Of a stretch of 64,000 bases of DNA, positions 43,201 to 51,164 are shown in pieces. The stretch lies in assembly GCA_963281255.1 (NCBI GenBank), contig OY725499.1:4421148-4485147 (forward strand), in the 5' to 3' direction. How positions within the stretch are numbered: the first letter of the stretch is position 1; each line of letters opens with the position of its first letter. Below the pieces are notes generated by a model. It had not been told where the DNA came from, made no database searches, and saw only the letters and a list, made by a program, of their open reading frames with translations. A program made the position numbers and the translations under genes. The stretch comes from Aphrocallistes beatrix. Taxonomy: Eukaryota > Porifera > Hexactinellida > Sceptrulophora > Aphrocallistidae.

Positions 43201-44786
43201 CTGTTCTATTCAATGTCTCACCATGGACTGTCTCTAGACTAACTACGGCATGGAAGGAATGGGAGTGGCATTCTGTGACGTCAGAGACCTCATGTGCTAT
43301 GAACTGTTGCAGAGGGACAGACAGAGGTATGGGGACAACTGGCCACAGCTGTGGGCACACGAGAACGCACATACCAAGCTGTTGATTGAGTTGCCAAGGT
43401 TCCTCTCTACTCGTGTTAAGCTAGCAGACCGATCACTTCACACTAACCCAGCACTCTACTTCGCTAACTTCTACGAGTATGGAGGTTCGTGCAGACGTAG
43501 ATATGCCACCTTAAAACTCAATCAGTTATTATGTGAGATAAAGCTTCAGACGTGCATAGTAACTGATATAAATGCATGGAATGACATATGCATAGTACAG
43601 TCAGGGTCGCTTATTGTGAACCACCAGGGGACCAAAAAATCTGTTCATAATAGAGATACTTCATATTAAGCTTGATTCAATACAAATCCTATCTAAATAA
43701 TGAAATCGGGACCAGGAGGTTAGTTCAAATAAACGTTCATATTAAGCGGGTTCATAATATATGACTCTGACTGTAACTAATTTTGGGTATTTTACATACT
43801 TGTAATAACTGATTTGATAATTTAACTGTGACATATACACTTATAATCTTGTATTAAGCTGTTTGTTTGTTTGTTTGTTTGTTTGCTTGTTTGTTTGTAG
43901 ATTGATTGTTATTTCAGCTTTTTGGTATTCTGTTTTTGAAGTAGTACATTTATTTATTTCAGTTCGGTACAAAATCTATAATGTAACAGATGTGCACAGA
44001 AACATGAAATTTCAACTCACATATTTTACATATTTCCTATCTCTAGGGAAAGTAGAAGCACATCCACCCAATGAAGAGTTCACAACTCTCACAGTCGATC
44101 TATTTATAGCACCAAACGGAACTGTAGATTTTCTCAGTTCCGGAGATCAGATCTTTTCCTCCCCTTTCAAGGTGTGGGGGGTCTCTATGCCACAAACTTC
44201 CATCCAGCCTCAAGTGTTACTAAAAATAACTTCACAGCTAACTGACACTTTCTTGCAGCACGAAATCATTGGTCATGTGCATTTCGATCTTGTCACATTT
44301 TTTGAAGGAGACACTCAGAGAATTTGGCTCACCGACATCAAATTGTGTCCTTCGCATTATATCGGACTTGTGAAAATGTTGAATTGTGTCACTGGAGGAC
44401 ATTTCGACACAATTTCAGGACACTATTATTGCGCAGTGGGCGGGAGAAAGACACCAAAATACGCCGTAATTTCTAACAAAGTGAAACATTCCAATTTCTC
44501 CCTAATTCGCTACAATGTCTTATTTCAAATGTGCAAAGCACAAGGAATTGTGTACAAAAATGATACTAAAAATGGAACTCTATTCGGTCTGATTGATGAC
44601 GTCACCAGGCGCCAAATCGGCATGATCGTGGTTTCTGATTGGCTGGAGACATCATTAAAAATATGCGCGCGGAATTTGTCAGTTATCCATCAGGAAATAT
44701 CCATGGTGGGCATGCAGGGGAGTAATAACTTTGATGACGTCATCAAACAGCTGACTGCAGTGCTACGTGGAATATCCCAGGAGTGA
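19237..44786 (+). CDS. IQCH: IQ motif-containing protein H (IQCH), eight exons, 992 aa
   Basis: Exons 19237-19353, 19771-20002, 38893-39049, 40667-40850, 41052-41481, 41738-42609, 43238-43484 and 44047-44786. All introns are GT-AG and the phases join to an uninterrupted 993-codon frame, close to the roughly 1,000-aa size of vertebrate IQCH. Recognisable parts are KIQDDLNKLKLAL near the N-terminus, TIAPKARTIP and KQDIERGLLSMCERGLILPG in exon 3, the IQ motif RIQSSWRMFVARRR (about 389-402) in exon 6, and a long conserved C-terminus (LTVDLFIAPNGTVD, FDLVTFFEGDTQRIWLTDI). IQCH binds calmodulin through the IQ motif and acts in sperm/cilia; its C-terminus has been classed as ATP-grasp-like (from memory). 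Exons 3-8 are secure. Exons 1-2 fit phase and resemblance but are less sure. ATTAAA at 44824-44829 may be the polyA signal. Intron 2 is 18.9 kb and holds an antisense gene. Confidence 0.88.
19433..19520. mobile_element. Short MITE with TACCGTATT ends (IQCH intron 1)
   Basis: The left end TACCGTATTTCCCTGAATAA and right end CTTATTCGAAGCAATACGGTA form imperfect inverted repeats, with GCGCC-rich inner arms. TACCGTATT-ended MITEs of this type are widespread in animals. Confidence 0.7.
19521..19690. repeat. AGCGGGAC-type repeat, fragment
   Basis: Shares AAATTTCACGTAAA and AAGCGGGACGTCCCGCC-like blocks with 23270-23450 and, inverted, with 27440-27825. Confidence 0.55.
20111..20744. mobile_element. 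TA-flanked MITE family B with nested insertion (IQCH intron 2)
   Basis: Ends CCCGGGCAAAAGTATTC and GAATACTTTTGTCCGGG, flanked by TA on both sides. The body shares long blocks (ATTACTCATAATTGA) with the copy at 45735-46189. It is interrupted at about 20160-20330. Confidence 0.85.
20160..20330. mobile_element. Nested hAT-like MITE with CAGGGCCGGCGCC ends
   Basis: Inserted in the family-B element relative to its 45735-46189 copy. Ends CAGGGCCGGCGCC and GGCGCCGGCC are inverted repeats. The body repeats GGACACCCACT-like blocks. No clear target duplication was found. Confidence 0.65.
20745..21361. other. IQCH intron 2, no feature
   Basis: Noncoding; no gene or clear repeat seen. Confidence 0.4.
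21362..21431. repeat. Perfect 33-bp hairpin with 4-nt loop (IQCH intron 2)
   Basis: Arms 21362-21394 (AGGCCAGTAAGGCC...) and 21399-21431 are exact reverse complements with the loop GTGG. No mismatch occurs over 33 bp. It could be a very recent foldback, a small-RNA precursor or a MITE core; the sequence alone does not decide. Confidence 0.9.
21462..21484 (+). repeat. CT dinucleotide repeat
   Basis: About eleven CT units in a row. Confidence 0.9.
22102..22310. mobile_element. TA-flanked MITE with CCGTAAACTGGGGCGAC ends
   Basis: The left end CCGTAAACTGGGGCGACTTT and its exact inverse at the right end are flanked by TA. Inner arms also pair (AATATACTCAAACTTA). 209 bp, no coding capacity; mariner-like by its TA target. 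Confidence 0.85.
22313..23269. other. IQCH intron 2, no feature
   Basis: AT-rich noncoding sequence; nothing recognised. Confidence 0.4.
23270..23450 (+). repeat. AGCGGGAC-type repeat
   Basis: Begins near CAACTTGAGCCATGATA and ends near CAGTTGCCCAGTATGA, with several GCGGGAC blocks. It is related to 19521-19690 and, inverted, to 27440-27825. Confidence 0.65.
23945..24292. mobile_element. GGTTAACCG-rich MITE
   Basis: Terminal blocks GGGGTTGGTTAACCG and CGGCGGTTAACTGAATCCAG are roughly inverted. Further GGTTAACCGGTTAACCG copies lie inside each end. Resembles hAT-type MITEs. Confidence 0.6.
24293..25549. other. IQCH intron 2, no feature
   Basis: Noncoding; no gene or repeat identified. Confidence 0.4.
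25550..25701. mobile_element. MITE family C (CAGTCAACTCCGCTTAAT ends)
   Basis: Left end CAGTCAACTCCGCTTAATCG; right end CGATTAAGCAGAGTCACCTG. Same family as 27581-27751 and the partial copy at 41583-41693. Only the right side is followed by TA. Confidence 0.75.
26218..26348. repeat. TTTAGGCGC inverted-repeat element
   Basis: CAGCCCGCCTAAATTAGCG at the left and GAGCGGGC at the right, with GCGCGCCTAAATA and TTTAGGCGCC inside. A related arrangement is at about 32440-32510. Confidence 0.5.
27440..27825 (-). repeat. AGCGGGAC-type repeat split by a MITE
   Basis: An inverted relative of 23270-23450 (TTGGCGGGAC, TGTCCCGC, CATGGCTCAAGTTG). It is interrupted at 27581-27751 by a family-C MITE, so the MITE arrived later. 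Confidence 0.65.
27581..27751. mobile_element. TA-flanked MITE family C, complete
   Basis: 171 bp. Left end CAGTCGACTCCGTTTAATAG, right end CTATTAAGCGGAGCCGACTG, with TA on both sides. Confidence 0.85.
27914..28093 (+). mobile_element. TA-flanked MITE family A, complete
   Basis: 180 bp. Ends CAGTCAGGGTCGCTTAT and AATAAGCGACCCTGACTG with TA on both sides. A stray left-end fragment lies just upstream at about 27819-27840. Confidence 0.9.
28159..28164 (-). terminator. Polyadenylation signal of the nested ankyrin gene
   Basis: AATAAA on the minus strand, about 60 bp after the stop codon. Confidence 0.55.
28225..29331 (-). CDS. Ankyrin-repeat protein (368 aa), nested antisense in IQCH intron 2
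   Basis: An intact single-exon gene starting MNMPDNIINGS. Five to six ankyrin repeats cover about residues 35-220, including NQTGLMRAVYLND, GKTALIHAVLSGFCDALELLL, GNNVLTHSAMKGDLE and GLTPLLITCQLGHIDCARVLV. The last repeat runs into a stretch (RFQDAEKWAAL) that resembles the ANKRD33/ANKRD34 group. The C-terminal 150 residues are basic, Ser/Lys-rich and low in order. No signal peptide or membrane segment. TATA box at 29384-29392 and AATAAA (minus strand) at 28159-28164 bracket the gene, supporting an independent transcript inside the intron. The molecular partner is unknown. Confidence 0.85.
   Translation of the reverse strand: MNMPDNIINGSPYFTRHGSKRRSRHSATLSRQHEYPHIFMDAIVTGNFRVAKRILDSGCNANIRDFHNQTGLMRAVYLNDEQQRKNMIKLLIRKGASLKLQDSEGKTALIHAVLSGFCDALELLLPHSRLIQEDFSGNNVLTHSAMKGDLEITTKLVASFKENGLDVDKRNLKGLTPLLITCQLGHIDCARVLVCEGNASPRIRDLDRFQDAEKWAALKVTNHASIEFLSSKAQKRHKMGSLQQQKGPKLLSDYLIGGLLGPRPSIFDGVSKKTRKEEQIPKMSLNTQEKSPLNIRHIPMMKSKSVPEVYDPVPFDPKLYLESSRRSTQLKGVKRETYSPKVVKRSLLKSRPKQEQLIEISEEDEIIC
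29384..29392 (-). promoter_or_regulatory. TATA box of the nested ankyrin gene
   Basis: The minus strand reads TATAAATAG about 53 bp before the ATG, the same motif as in the NHL promoters. Confidence 0.65.
29970..30098 (+). repeat. AAAC microsatellite with imperfections
   Basis: Runs of AAAC/CAAA units interrupted by a few ACGA variants. Open frames on both strands here are repeat artefacts. Confidence 0.9.
30105..33314. other. IQCH intron 2, AT-rich with many CCAATCA motifs
   Basis: No gene recognised. Repeated CCAATCA/TGATTGG heptamers occur. About 32440-32510 carries TTTAGGCGC blocks like 26218-26348. Confidence 0.5.
33315..33400. mobile_element. 86-bp TA-flanked MITE
   Basis: CAGTGAAGATTGGATATAAC at the left is mirrored by GTTATATCCAATCTCCACTG at the right. 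TA on both sides. The arms make up over half the element. Confidence 0.85.
33401..38892. other. IQCH intron 2, distal part
   Basis: No secure gene. Two overlapping opposite-strand open frames exist at 33601-34020 (minus) and 33734-34105 (plus), neither recognised. CCAATCA motifs are dense. A 29-bp direct duplication (GTTTGTTTAGTTAACACGGT) is at 35779-35837. Confidence 0.45.
39079..39590. mobile_element. TA-flanked MITE family D with a nested element (IQCH intron 3)
   Basis: Ends CAGTAGAACTCCGTTAGTAC and CTTATCCGAGTTCCACTG, TA on both sides. A related single end is at 42631-42650 (CAGTAGAACTCAGATAAGAC). Confidence 0.75.
39208..39527. mobile_element. Nested 320-bp element with 9-bp target duplication
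   Basis: Starts GGGAAACGGAACTTTCGTCG and ends with its inverse (CGACGAAAGTTCCGCC). Flanked by exact 9-bp repeats CTTACGGAT at 39199-39207 and 39528-39536. A 9-bp duplication is typical of Mutator-like elements. Other copies: 60186-60484 and about 63289-63589. Confidence 0.85.
39591..40436. other. IQCH intron 3, no feature
   Basis: AT-rich noncoding sequence; nothing recognised. Confidence 0.4.
40437..40587. mobile_element. hAT-like MITE (CAGCGGTTTTCAACC ends)
   Basis: Terminal inverted repeats CAGCGGTTTTCAACC and GGTTGGAACCACTG. Flanks ACTTAGGC and GCCTAGGC match at 6 of 8 positions. CAGTGGTT-type ends are classic for hAT. Confidence 0.75.
41583..41693 (+). mobile_element. MITE family C, left part (IQCH intron 5)
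   Basis: After TA begins CAGTGGACTCCGCTTAATAG, followed by the family body (TTTTGTATTAGTTTCCATG). The right end is missing. Confidence 0.65.
42835..42950. repeat. AACCGGAC-type repeat (IQCH intron 6)
   Basis: Starts CAGTGCCGGCTTTAGAAG and ends AACAGTGGCGCCGG. Related to 18640-18780. Confidence 0.5.
43022..43168. mobile_element. hAT-like MITE rich in TTCCCATTCCCA (IQCH intron 6)
   Basis: Ends CCAGGGTTGCCGTGG and CCCACTGCAACCCTGG are inverted repeats. Same family as 62694-63053 and part of 5011-5365. Confidence 0.75.
43598..43773 (-). mobile_element. TA-flanked MITE family A, complete (IQCH intron 7)
   Basis: Ends CAGTCAGGGTCGCTTATTG and ATGACTCTGACTG, TA on both sides. The body is in the opposite orientation to 27914-28093. 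Confidence 0.85.
43860..43900 (+). repeat. GTTT microsatellite
   Basis: About ten GTTT/GCTT units inside IQCH intron 7. It opens a spurious upstream frame ahead of exon 8. Confidence 0.85.
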
Positions 44787-44934
44787 TTCTGTTCTATTTA
44801 TAGATCATTTGTTCTATCATGGTATTAAACTATATATCCATTCATTAACCGCCAAGGGAGAATCCGAGTTTATTATTATTTATTTCGCTACGAAGAGTTT
44901 TGTGTCCTTAAGATCGATTCTAAATTTAGCCTAG

Positions 44935-45010
44935 ACGCCCAAAGGGCGCCTCTGGCGGACACAAAGTGTCCGCCAGCCGCGCAGCGCAAACAAGCGAAGC
45001 GCGCTTGTAT
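44935..45010 (-). repeat. Palindromic-core repeat, short copy
   Basis: Contains CTGGCGGACACAAAGTGTCC with the matching CGCCAG, a near-perfect palindrome, then GCCGCGCAGCGCAAAC. It lies about 150 bp after the IQCH stop codon. Confidence 0.75.
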
Positions 45011-45424
45011 TATATTAATATCTGAGTCGTGAGAATTCACTGTAGTACTAAGTACGTTGGCCCATTTGGTTTGAACTCAAAGATCGGAGTTTGTTCTGTT
45101 GAGAACTCAAATTCGAGCTTCAAGACAAAACATTCCACAGAACAAGATGGAAGTTGAGTAAATTCCTGAGTTGCACTCTCATCCATTTGGTAATGATCTG
45201 ATGTGTTGGAAACTTTAAGTAGAGAACTAAACTCTTAAAATTGAATAGTGATGACCCAAACATTTCAGTGAATTTTGACATTATTTCCTCGCTACAAAAG
45301 TATTTCAGAATCAATCACGATTCATACGCATTATTCAATTTTGTGTTATAGAATTGCTAGTTTGGTTCCATTTGCAATTGTTAATTTTGTTTGTATTTAC
45401 CACACTACAGTTATACTTAGCAAA

Positions 45425-46744
45425 ATGCTATTTTTATCCTTGCTCTCGCTAGCAACCTATCTGGTTGTTAGCTATTCCGCACCAATCAATTGCGACATCC
45501 CAGACATAGTGTCTCCTCTTAGTGACGTCACAACCAGTGTAGGGAGTAGAGTGTCGCTTGAGTGTCGTCTTGGTGTGTTGCTAGCAGAGGATGAGTATCT
45601 GAATGGTCTGGTGACATGGTCAGTCGATGGAAAGGTAGAGAAGAGCAACGTTAAGGAAGATGGGAGACTGGTCATAGGTAATTCATCACACACGGAGTGT
45701 TGTATCTCTAGTTTGTTTAGTAAACAATACAGTACCGGGACAACAGTATTCGACCACCACAGAAACCGCCATGCAAATAGTATTAAAGTGGGCCTATTCA
45801 TAAGGGAATATATACTCAAACTGTAACTAATATTTTTTATTTCAAATTCGTAAACTACACATTATAATTACTCATAATTGATAGCCTCAGCTTAATTACT
45901 AACTCCCAAGTTAATAAATATTAACATTTGCTACTTGATGCTACTTGTCCCAAGTCACAGCCATTATAAATTATGGTGTTTAGTGACACAAAGTGGCATA
46001 GGTTGATAATATTCAACATAAGAATAGGTAATTGAGTTGAAACTCTCAATTATGAGTAATTAGAATGTGTAGATTACGAATTTGAACTAAAAAAGTATTT
46101 TCTACTTTAAGGACATGGTCCTTTTTAAAAGATCTCAATACTACTATTTGTATGTGAGTTTTCGTGGCGGTCGAATAGTTTTGTCTGGGTATTGTATGTA
46201 TGCATCTAATTTGTTGTTGTTTACCTTGTTTCTAGACAGCATCCCGAGTGGAATGAACAACAGTGTCATTCAATGTTCCTTCTTTTCCTGCGTCTCTTCC
46301 TCAGCTGCCATTATCCTGATTGGTCAGCCAGACACTCCTGTTCTAAATTTAGTATCAGCTGCCCTCACCTCTGTCACTATTAATATCTCTCCCGGCAACA
46401 CGAGAGGATCTCCTGTTTCTAAAATTAGAATTTCTCTCCCACTACGCGTGTACAGCTCTGACATTGTGCCACCCCATTGGTCAGATTTTGCACACGAGAT
46501 GACGGGGTTGTCCAGTGGAAGCGATGTATTGGTCAGTGTTCAGTGCTGGAATGGGTACAAGTGGTCCGATGCAGGCACCATCCGTGTGGACACTCTGTCA
46601 CCTCCAGAAGTGACACAAGAGAATTCCCCTACTCTCCAGACAACAACAACAACAATAACAATAACAACAACACCCAGTAATAATGCCAACCAATCAAGAT
46701 CTTATCTCTGTGTTTTAATTTTAGCAATCTTAGCTATGATCTGA
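45425..46744 (+). CDS. Ig/FN3 surface protein, probably GPI-anchored (two exons, 253 aa)
   Basis: Exons 45425-45677 and 46236-46744, joined in phase 1 (donor GTAATT, acceptor TTTCTAG). The protein has a signal peptide (1-19, MLFLSLLSLATYLVVSYSA), a single Ig-like domain (about 20-115) with C47, W65 and C98 in the expected order, a fibronectin III-like domain (about 116-205), a Thr-rich stalk (216-232), and a hydrophobic end (YLCVLILAILAMI) with no cytosolic tail. This points to GPI anchoring at the cell surface, with an adhesion or recognition role possible. The single intron is filled mostly by a MITE at 45735-46189. AATAAA at 46860-46865. Confidence 0.82.
45735..46189. mobile_element. TA-flanked MITE family B, uninterrupted (Ig/FN3 gene intron)
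   Basis: 455 bp. Ends CCGGGACAACAGTATTCGACC-like and GGTCGAATAGTTTTGTCTGG, with TA on both sides. It makes up most of the 558-bp intron. Reference copy for the interrupted element at 20111-20744. Confidence 0.85.
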
Positions 46745-47002
46745 GCTGTTCTATTGGAGTCTATAATTAGTATCAACATAGATCACTTTAAACTTTTGAT
46801 AAATTTCGTTTTCTCAAATCTCTTTATAGTTCATGCTTTCCTTTTCTCATTGTTACTTAAATAAATTTGTATTATTTATGGAAAGAGTTCATGTCATAAT
46901 TACATAATAGCTAATCATCATTCATTGAATTAACCATTCTATCCTCCTAACATTTATCTAACCACTCATGAGAGTGTTAATAGGAATTCTCAGTAAATTG
47001 AA
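46745..47002. other. Intergenic; 3' flank of the Ig/FN3 gene
   Basis: AT-rich. Contains AATAAA at 46860-46865. Confidence 0.4.
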
Positions 47003-47243
47003 AACAGATTTGCTGGCATTACTTAATCCACTTTCTGAGAAATAGTTTTGTTCTAGAAAGTACAACTCAATCCTCTGAAAGTGAATGAGGTAGTGACATG
47101 TCTTAAATTATCCAGTGAGAGGAAATATGAGTCATAATGCAAGAGTTGCTTCCTCTCAGAGAGAGAGCCACCACTCCACATCCTCTGATAGTGCAGCCAT
47201 CTAGACACAATCCACGAGATGTGGTTGCACTCTCTCTATTCTC
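47003..47243 (+). promoter_or_regulatory. Orphan copy of the NHL-gene upstream region
   Basis: Matches, in the sense orientation, the 5' flanks of the NHL genes: TTTGCTGGCATTACTTAATC as at about 56613, then AGTGAATGAGGTAGTGACAT, then the block ending GTGGTTGCACTCTCTCT. The match stops just before the conserved GCGGGAGCAG and TATA box. No MAERFPEP coding region follows. Confidence 0.75.
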
Positions 47244-48763
47244 TTTATCGAGTATATTATGAAGTTACTGTAACGTAGTTTTCCCTGTGATATCCTGAGT
47301 TTATTGATATAATCCCCTTCAGGAATTCACCGTGTAAGTGTTTTTAATTTAAATTCAAGAAAGAGAATTGCTGATTGAAATACTCTTATTCGTACTAGTT
47401 GCGTGGGCACCATAGAGATATAATTGAGATAAACAAAGACTGAATAAGTCCCAAATCTCATTCTACAAAGTTTGTACGAGTTCTATAGTTCAATCCATGA
47501 CACTCTTATTCGTACTAGAATGATCTCTTTCTTGCTTAGATAAATGAATAAATAATTTAATCTAGACACATGGTGAGCCACCTGAGCATACCACAGCATG
47601 TTTCTGGTTGTTAGGGAAAGTACCGTGAATTTATATAGTGCACGTTGGTTACAGATGGAATGTTATTTCATTGTTGGTTCATCTCTTACAATGGTAGAAC
47701 TGTGTGTATTCTTAGAAATGAGAACTTTACTGAGATAACATTGTGTCTAGATTTTCTCTACCAATCTGTCTCTAGATTCTAATGTCTTGTTTACTACTGG
47801 ATTGTTGTTATATCGATTTGAACACTTCTGAGTATTGATACTTATAACAATTAGTGACCATTCCAACCAATCAAATTTGTATTATGATTGTTTCTGAAAT
47901 CATCAACCAATCAAAAATTATAACTTTGATTATAAACTTCAGAATTTGATTGGTTAGAATCAATACTCAGTTTGAATGAAAGTCTGTATTATTCTCTTTA
48001 ACATGTATTCCTTTTAATTATTTTGTAATTCTAGGAAGAATCCAGAACTCCACTAACAAGCTGTAGAACGCATCAACCACCTACTCTGCTCCCTCAACTA
48101 AATACATACTCCTCCTGCTGACTCTATGTTATAGGAGGGGTTTGAAAGAAGAACAATGCTCTATCTGACATTCCACCATTCAACAACATAGCAACCCTGC
48201 TTTCTCAGAAAGTATTCCAATTACAGAATCTGTATAAACTTATTTAATTGTTTATTGTCAAGTTTGTTTGTATTATTATTTTCCTGATTTCAAATTCTGA
48301 ACACACAACAATAGAATTAGTTTATTTTAACAGTCCTGTCTTACTCTGTTCAGTCTGAATGGTAAACTAGACAATATGATGAGATAGCAGATTGCATACT
48401 TGCCAACTTTCCCGTTTTCATTACTCTTCTTTTGGACTAATTTTCTAGAGTGTCTCACATTTAATTGAAATTGTTCCATTATTCAACACTGTTTACCCCT
48501 TTAATCATGAAATTGAGATTAATAGACCGATTTGACCAATAGCCGTAAACTTTATAAGTAACTAAACATCATCCATTGATCCACATTTCCCATGGGGATT
48601 CCCATTCAACCCTTGCAACCCTGGGGTCCATGGGCCCTTCAGTAGTCCGCAGAATATAGGAAAATTGCTATTGAGGGTCCACAATCAGAAATGGTTGAAA
48701 GCCACTATTCTAAATAACTATACTCCATTGATTGATTCACATTCCAATCCATGCCACTGTAAC
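47244..48763. other. Intergenic region before the divergent NHL gene
   Basis: No gene seen. About 48390-48490 and 48590-48710 look like decayed MITE pieces (CATACTTGCCAAC; GGTCCATGGGCC). Confidence 0.4.
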
Positions 48764-48771
48764 TATATAAG
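48764..48771 (+). promoter_or_regulatory. TATA box of the divergent NHL gene
   Basis: TATATAAG lies 92 bp before the ATG at 48856. Confidence 0.5.
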
Positions 48772-48855
48772 CTACTAGTATTTGTATTCCACTAACATAA
48801 CACAAATCTTCTAAACTTAAAACAATTTTTCTAAAATTTGTATTTGTACTTTGAA

Positions 48856-50100
48856 ATGGCTGCTCGTTATCCAGATGCACCACAATCCGTGGATCCCATT
48901 GAGGTGCACATAAACCACTTCTTCGACAGAGTGGTCGCATGTGTGAACCACCGAAGAATGAATGTCCTCGCCGAAGCAAACGAGAGACGCCTCGAAATAG
49001 CCGCACGAGAACCACACCGCGCACAGAAGGAACAGCAACTACTTACCACAAAAGCTGGAATCGAACAGAATATTGAAGACAACGAACTCCGAGATCTGCA
49101 AGAGAGAATGCTAGCTGACATCGAAGCTAAGCTAAGAGAGGTGAGACTACCTCAGCCTGAGACACGACTGAAGTTCCAGGGAGAGAGTGAAGAGCTGGAG
49201 CAGCTGATCCTAGCTCTGGGGGATGTTCTAGAAGAAGCAGTGCCTGTCATCCCCCAATACCGACAAATGGAACGGATAGTAGCAGTAGGAGAGCAAGGGA
49301 AGAATCCTGGACAGATTTATTGGCCTAATGGAGTCGCTATCGATGACACAACCAACCATATTTATGTCACTGAGGAATATTATGATGGGTTTGCTAGAGT
49401 GTCAATATTTTCAGAGAATGGTGATTTCCTGAATAGTTTCACGCATGAACGTATGGAATGGCCATGTGGTATAGCATTCCATAGGAATAACGTATACGTT
49501 ACAGACACAGGAGTACACGGAGTGTTCCACTTCAAAATAGAAGCAAACATCCATCCCGTGGCTGCGTTATTGGGTGAGGGATCAACTGATGGAAAGTTCA
49601 ACTCTCCTAGACAGCTCACTGTCTCAGACAACGGAGATATCTACATCGCAGATTCTAACAATCACAGAATCCAAATCCTAGACGAGTCCCTCAACTTCAA
49701 ACATTCCATTACTCATAAGTCAATGCATTGGCCTGAAGACGTGAAGCTAACCACGGAAGAAATATACATCCTCAGTAATGATGACAATCCCTGTGTACAC
49801 GTATTCTCTCTCACTGGAGACAAGCTACGTTCTTTCATCACACGTGGACTTACAGGAATGCAAGTTAGAAGAGCCTACTTCTTCTGTCTGGATTCTGAGA
49901 AGAATCTGATTATCAGCGATCGGTGGGATAGCTGCATCAAAGTGTTCTCTCCTAATGGAATACTCCTCCACACGATAGGAGATAGCCAAGACTTTCCTCG
50001 AATAGGGAGTCCACGAGGTATTGCTCTGACACTGCAATTGAAACTTGTAGTGATTGCACCAAGTAATTATGTTCCACAGCTTTTAATATATTCAAGTTAG
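48856..50100 (+). CDS. Divergent coiled-coil/NHL-repeat protein (414 aa)
   Basis: A single-exon, intact gene. The start at 48856 is chosen over an in-frame ATG 18 bp upstream because MAARYPDAPQSVDPIEV aligns with the family start. Coiled coil about 30-130; NHL propeller about 140-414, with blades such as WPNGVAIDDTTNHIYVTEE, SDNGDIYIADSNNHRIQILD and CIKVFSPNGILLHTIG. It is much less similar to the other three copies than they are to one another, yet has the same length and layout. Also lacks RING and B-box. Ligand unknown. Confidence 0.9.
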   Translation: MAARYPDAPQSVDPIEVHINHFFDRVVACVNHRRMNVLAEANERRLEIAAREPHRAQKEQQLLTTKAGIEQNIEDNELRDLQERMLADIEAKLREVRLPQPETRLKFQGESEELEQLILALGDVLEEAVPVIPQYRQMERIVAVGEQGKNPGQIYWPNGVAIDDTTNHIYVTEEYYDGFARVSIFSENGDFLNSFTHERMEWPCGIAFHRNNVYVTDTGVHGVFHFKIEANIHPVAALLGEGSTDGKFNSPRQLTVSDNGDIYIADSNNHRIQILDESLNFKHSITHKSMHWPEDVKLTTEEIYILSNDDNPCVHVFSLTGDKLRSFITRGLTGMQVRRAYFFCLDSEKNLIISDRWDSCIKVFSPNGILLHTIGDSQDFPRIGSPRGIALTLQLKLVVIAPSNYVPQLLIYSS

Positions 50101-51164
50101 CTGTAAATATTTAGATATACATGTAAAAGAATATATATATATACATATGTTTTAACAAGATTTCTTGATTGTTGTGTAAATGATAATAATTATTTATTTT
50201 CCCTATTTTCTAAATAAGTGTATTCTAAATATGAACAAATTTCATCCATTACAGTCGCTCTACTAATTATATTCTTGTGTACCATTTGACCGACATATTT
50301 TCTACCTCACTGTTTGACTGTACGTTTGACTAGCTGTTTAATGACATTAAAAGTGGCTGGAACTCACAGTCCCAGACAGCTGACTTTCATTTAAGAATGG
50401 ACCAATAGAATTGAAACTGCCAAAGTCCCCCGCAAAGAATTCTCCACTCCTCGACTTCGCCACTTCCCACCCTGAGTGTGAAGTGCCACATTCCGCAGGT
50501 TCAGTATCGTAGCTATGCAAAATGATGACTGATCCTACTATCTTCATATTTAATGGCACAGAATTAGAGTGAGTTGTTTGTTGTTTGTTTGTTTGTATTA
50601 CGTACTTTGATTCTTCTAAGGTAGGGGTGGGCACAAAAGTTAGCTTTCGGCCGCAGTGAAACTTTGACCCGGCTTGGCGGGTCACAAAATTTGAGAATGT
50701 TTTTGCTACCATAATAATATATAATTGAACTATGCAAGATCCATTCTTTCTGGATTTTTTCAGTTATTAAATATGTACTTGGAGTACAATACCATTATAG
50801 AATTATAGAAAGGGATTTATGAATGGAAAAATAAAATCTACTCCTCTTAAGTAAAGGCTAAAAGTCTGCCCTTGCATGCCCTTTCCAAACGAACCCCGTG
50901 TGCCGTACTTTGCCCATATATGTTCTGAGGTATTCTAGGAGACAATTGTTTTAATTAAATATTTGTTTACTGTTACCAGGTTATCGCTGAAAGATATTTT
51001 TGTTTTCTGTTTTGTTATCAGCTTTTTTCATGTTCCCTAAACCCTAGAATAGTAGCTGGGATTTCTCAGTAGATTTCTCTTTATGAATAATTAGACCAAT
51101 GGAAAGCGGAATCTTCTTAGTCAAAACTTTATTCTAAGGAGTTATAGAATGTTTAGTATTAGGG
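50101..51164. other. Intergenic region
   Basis: No gene recognised. An open frame at 50347-50712 (minus) shows no family resemblance. Confidence 0.4.

Noticed and set aside
42728..43372. 214-aa minus-strand frame
   Set aside because: Covers two MITEs and IQCH exon 7 in antisense; no coherent protein.
43863..44046. Upstream extension of IQCH exon 8
   Set aside because: It starts in a GTTT microsatellite. The acceptor at 44046 and phase match with exon 7 define the exon at 44047.
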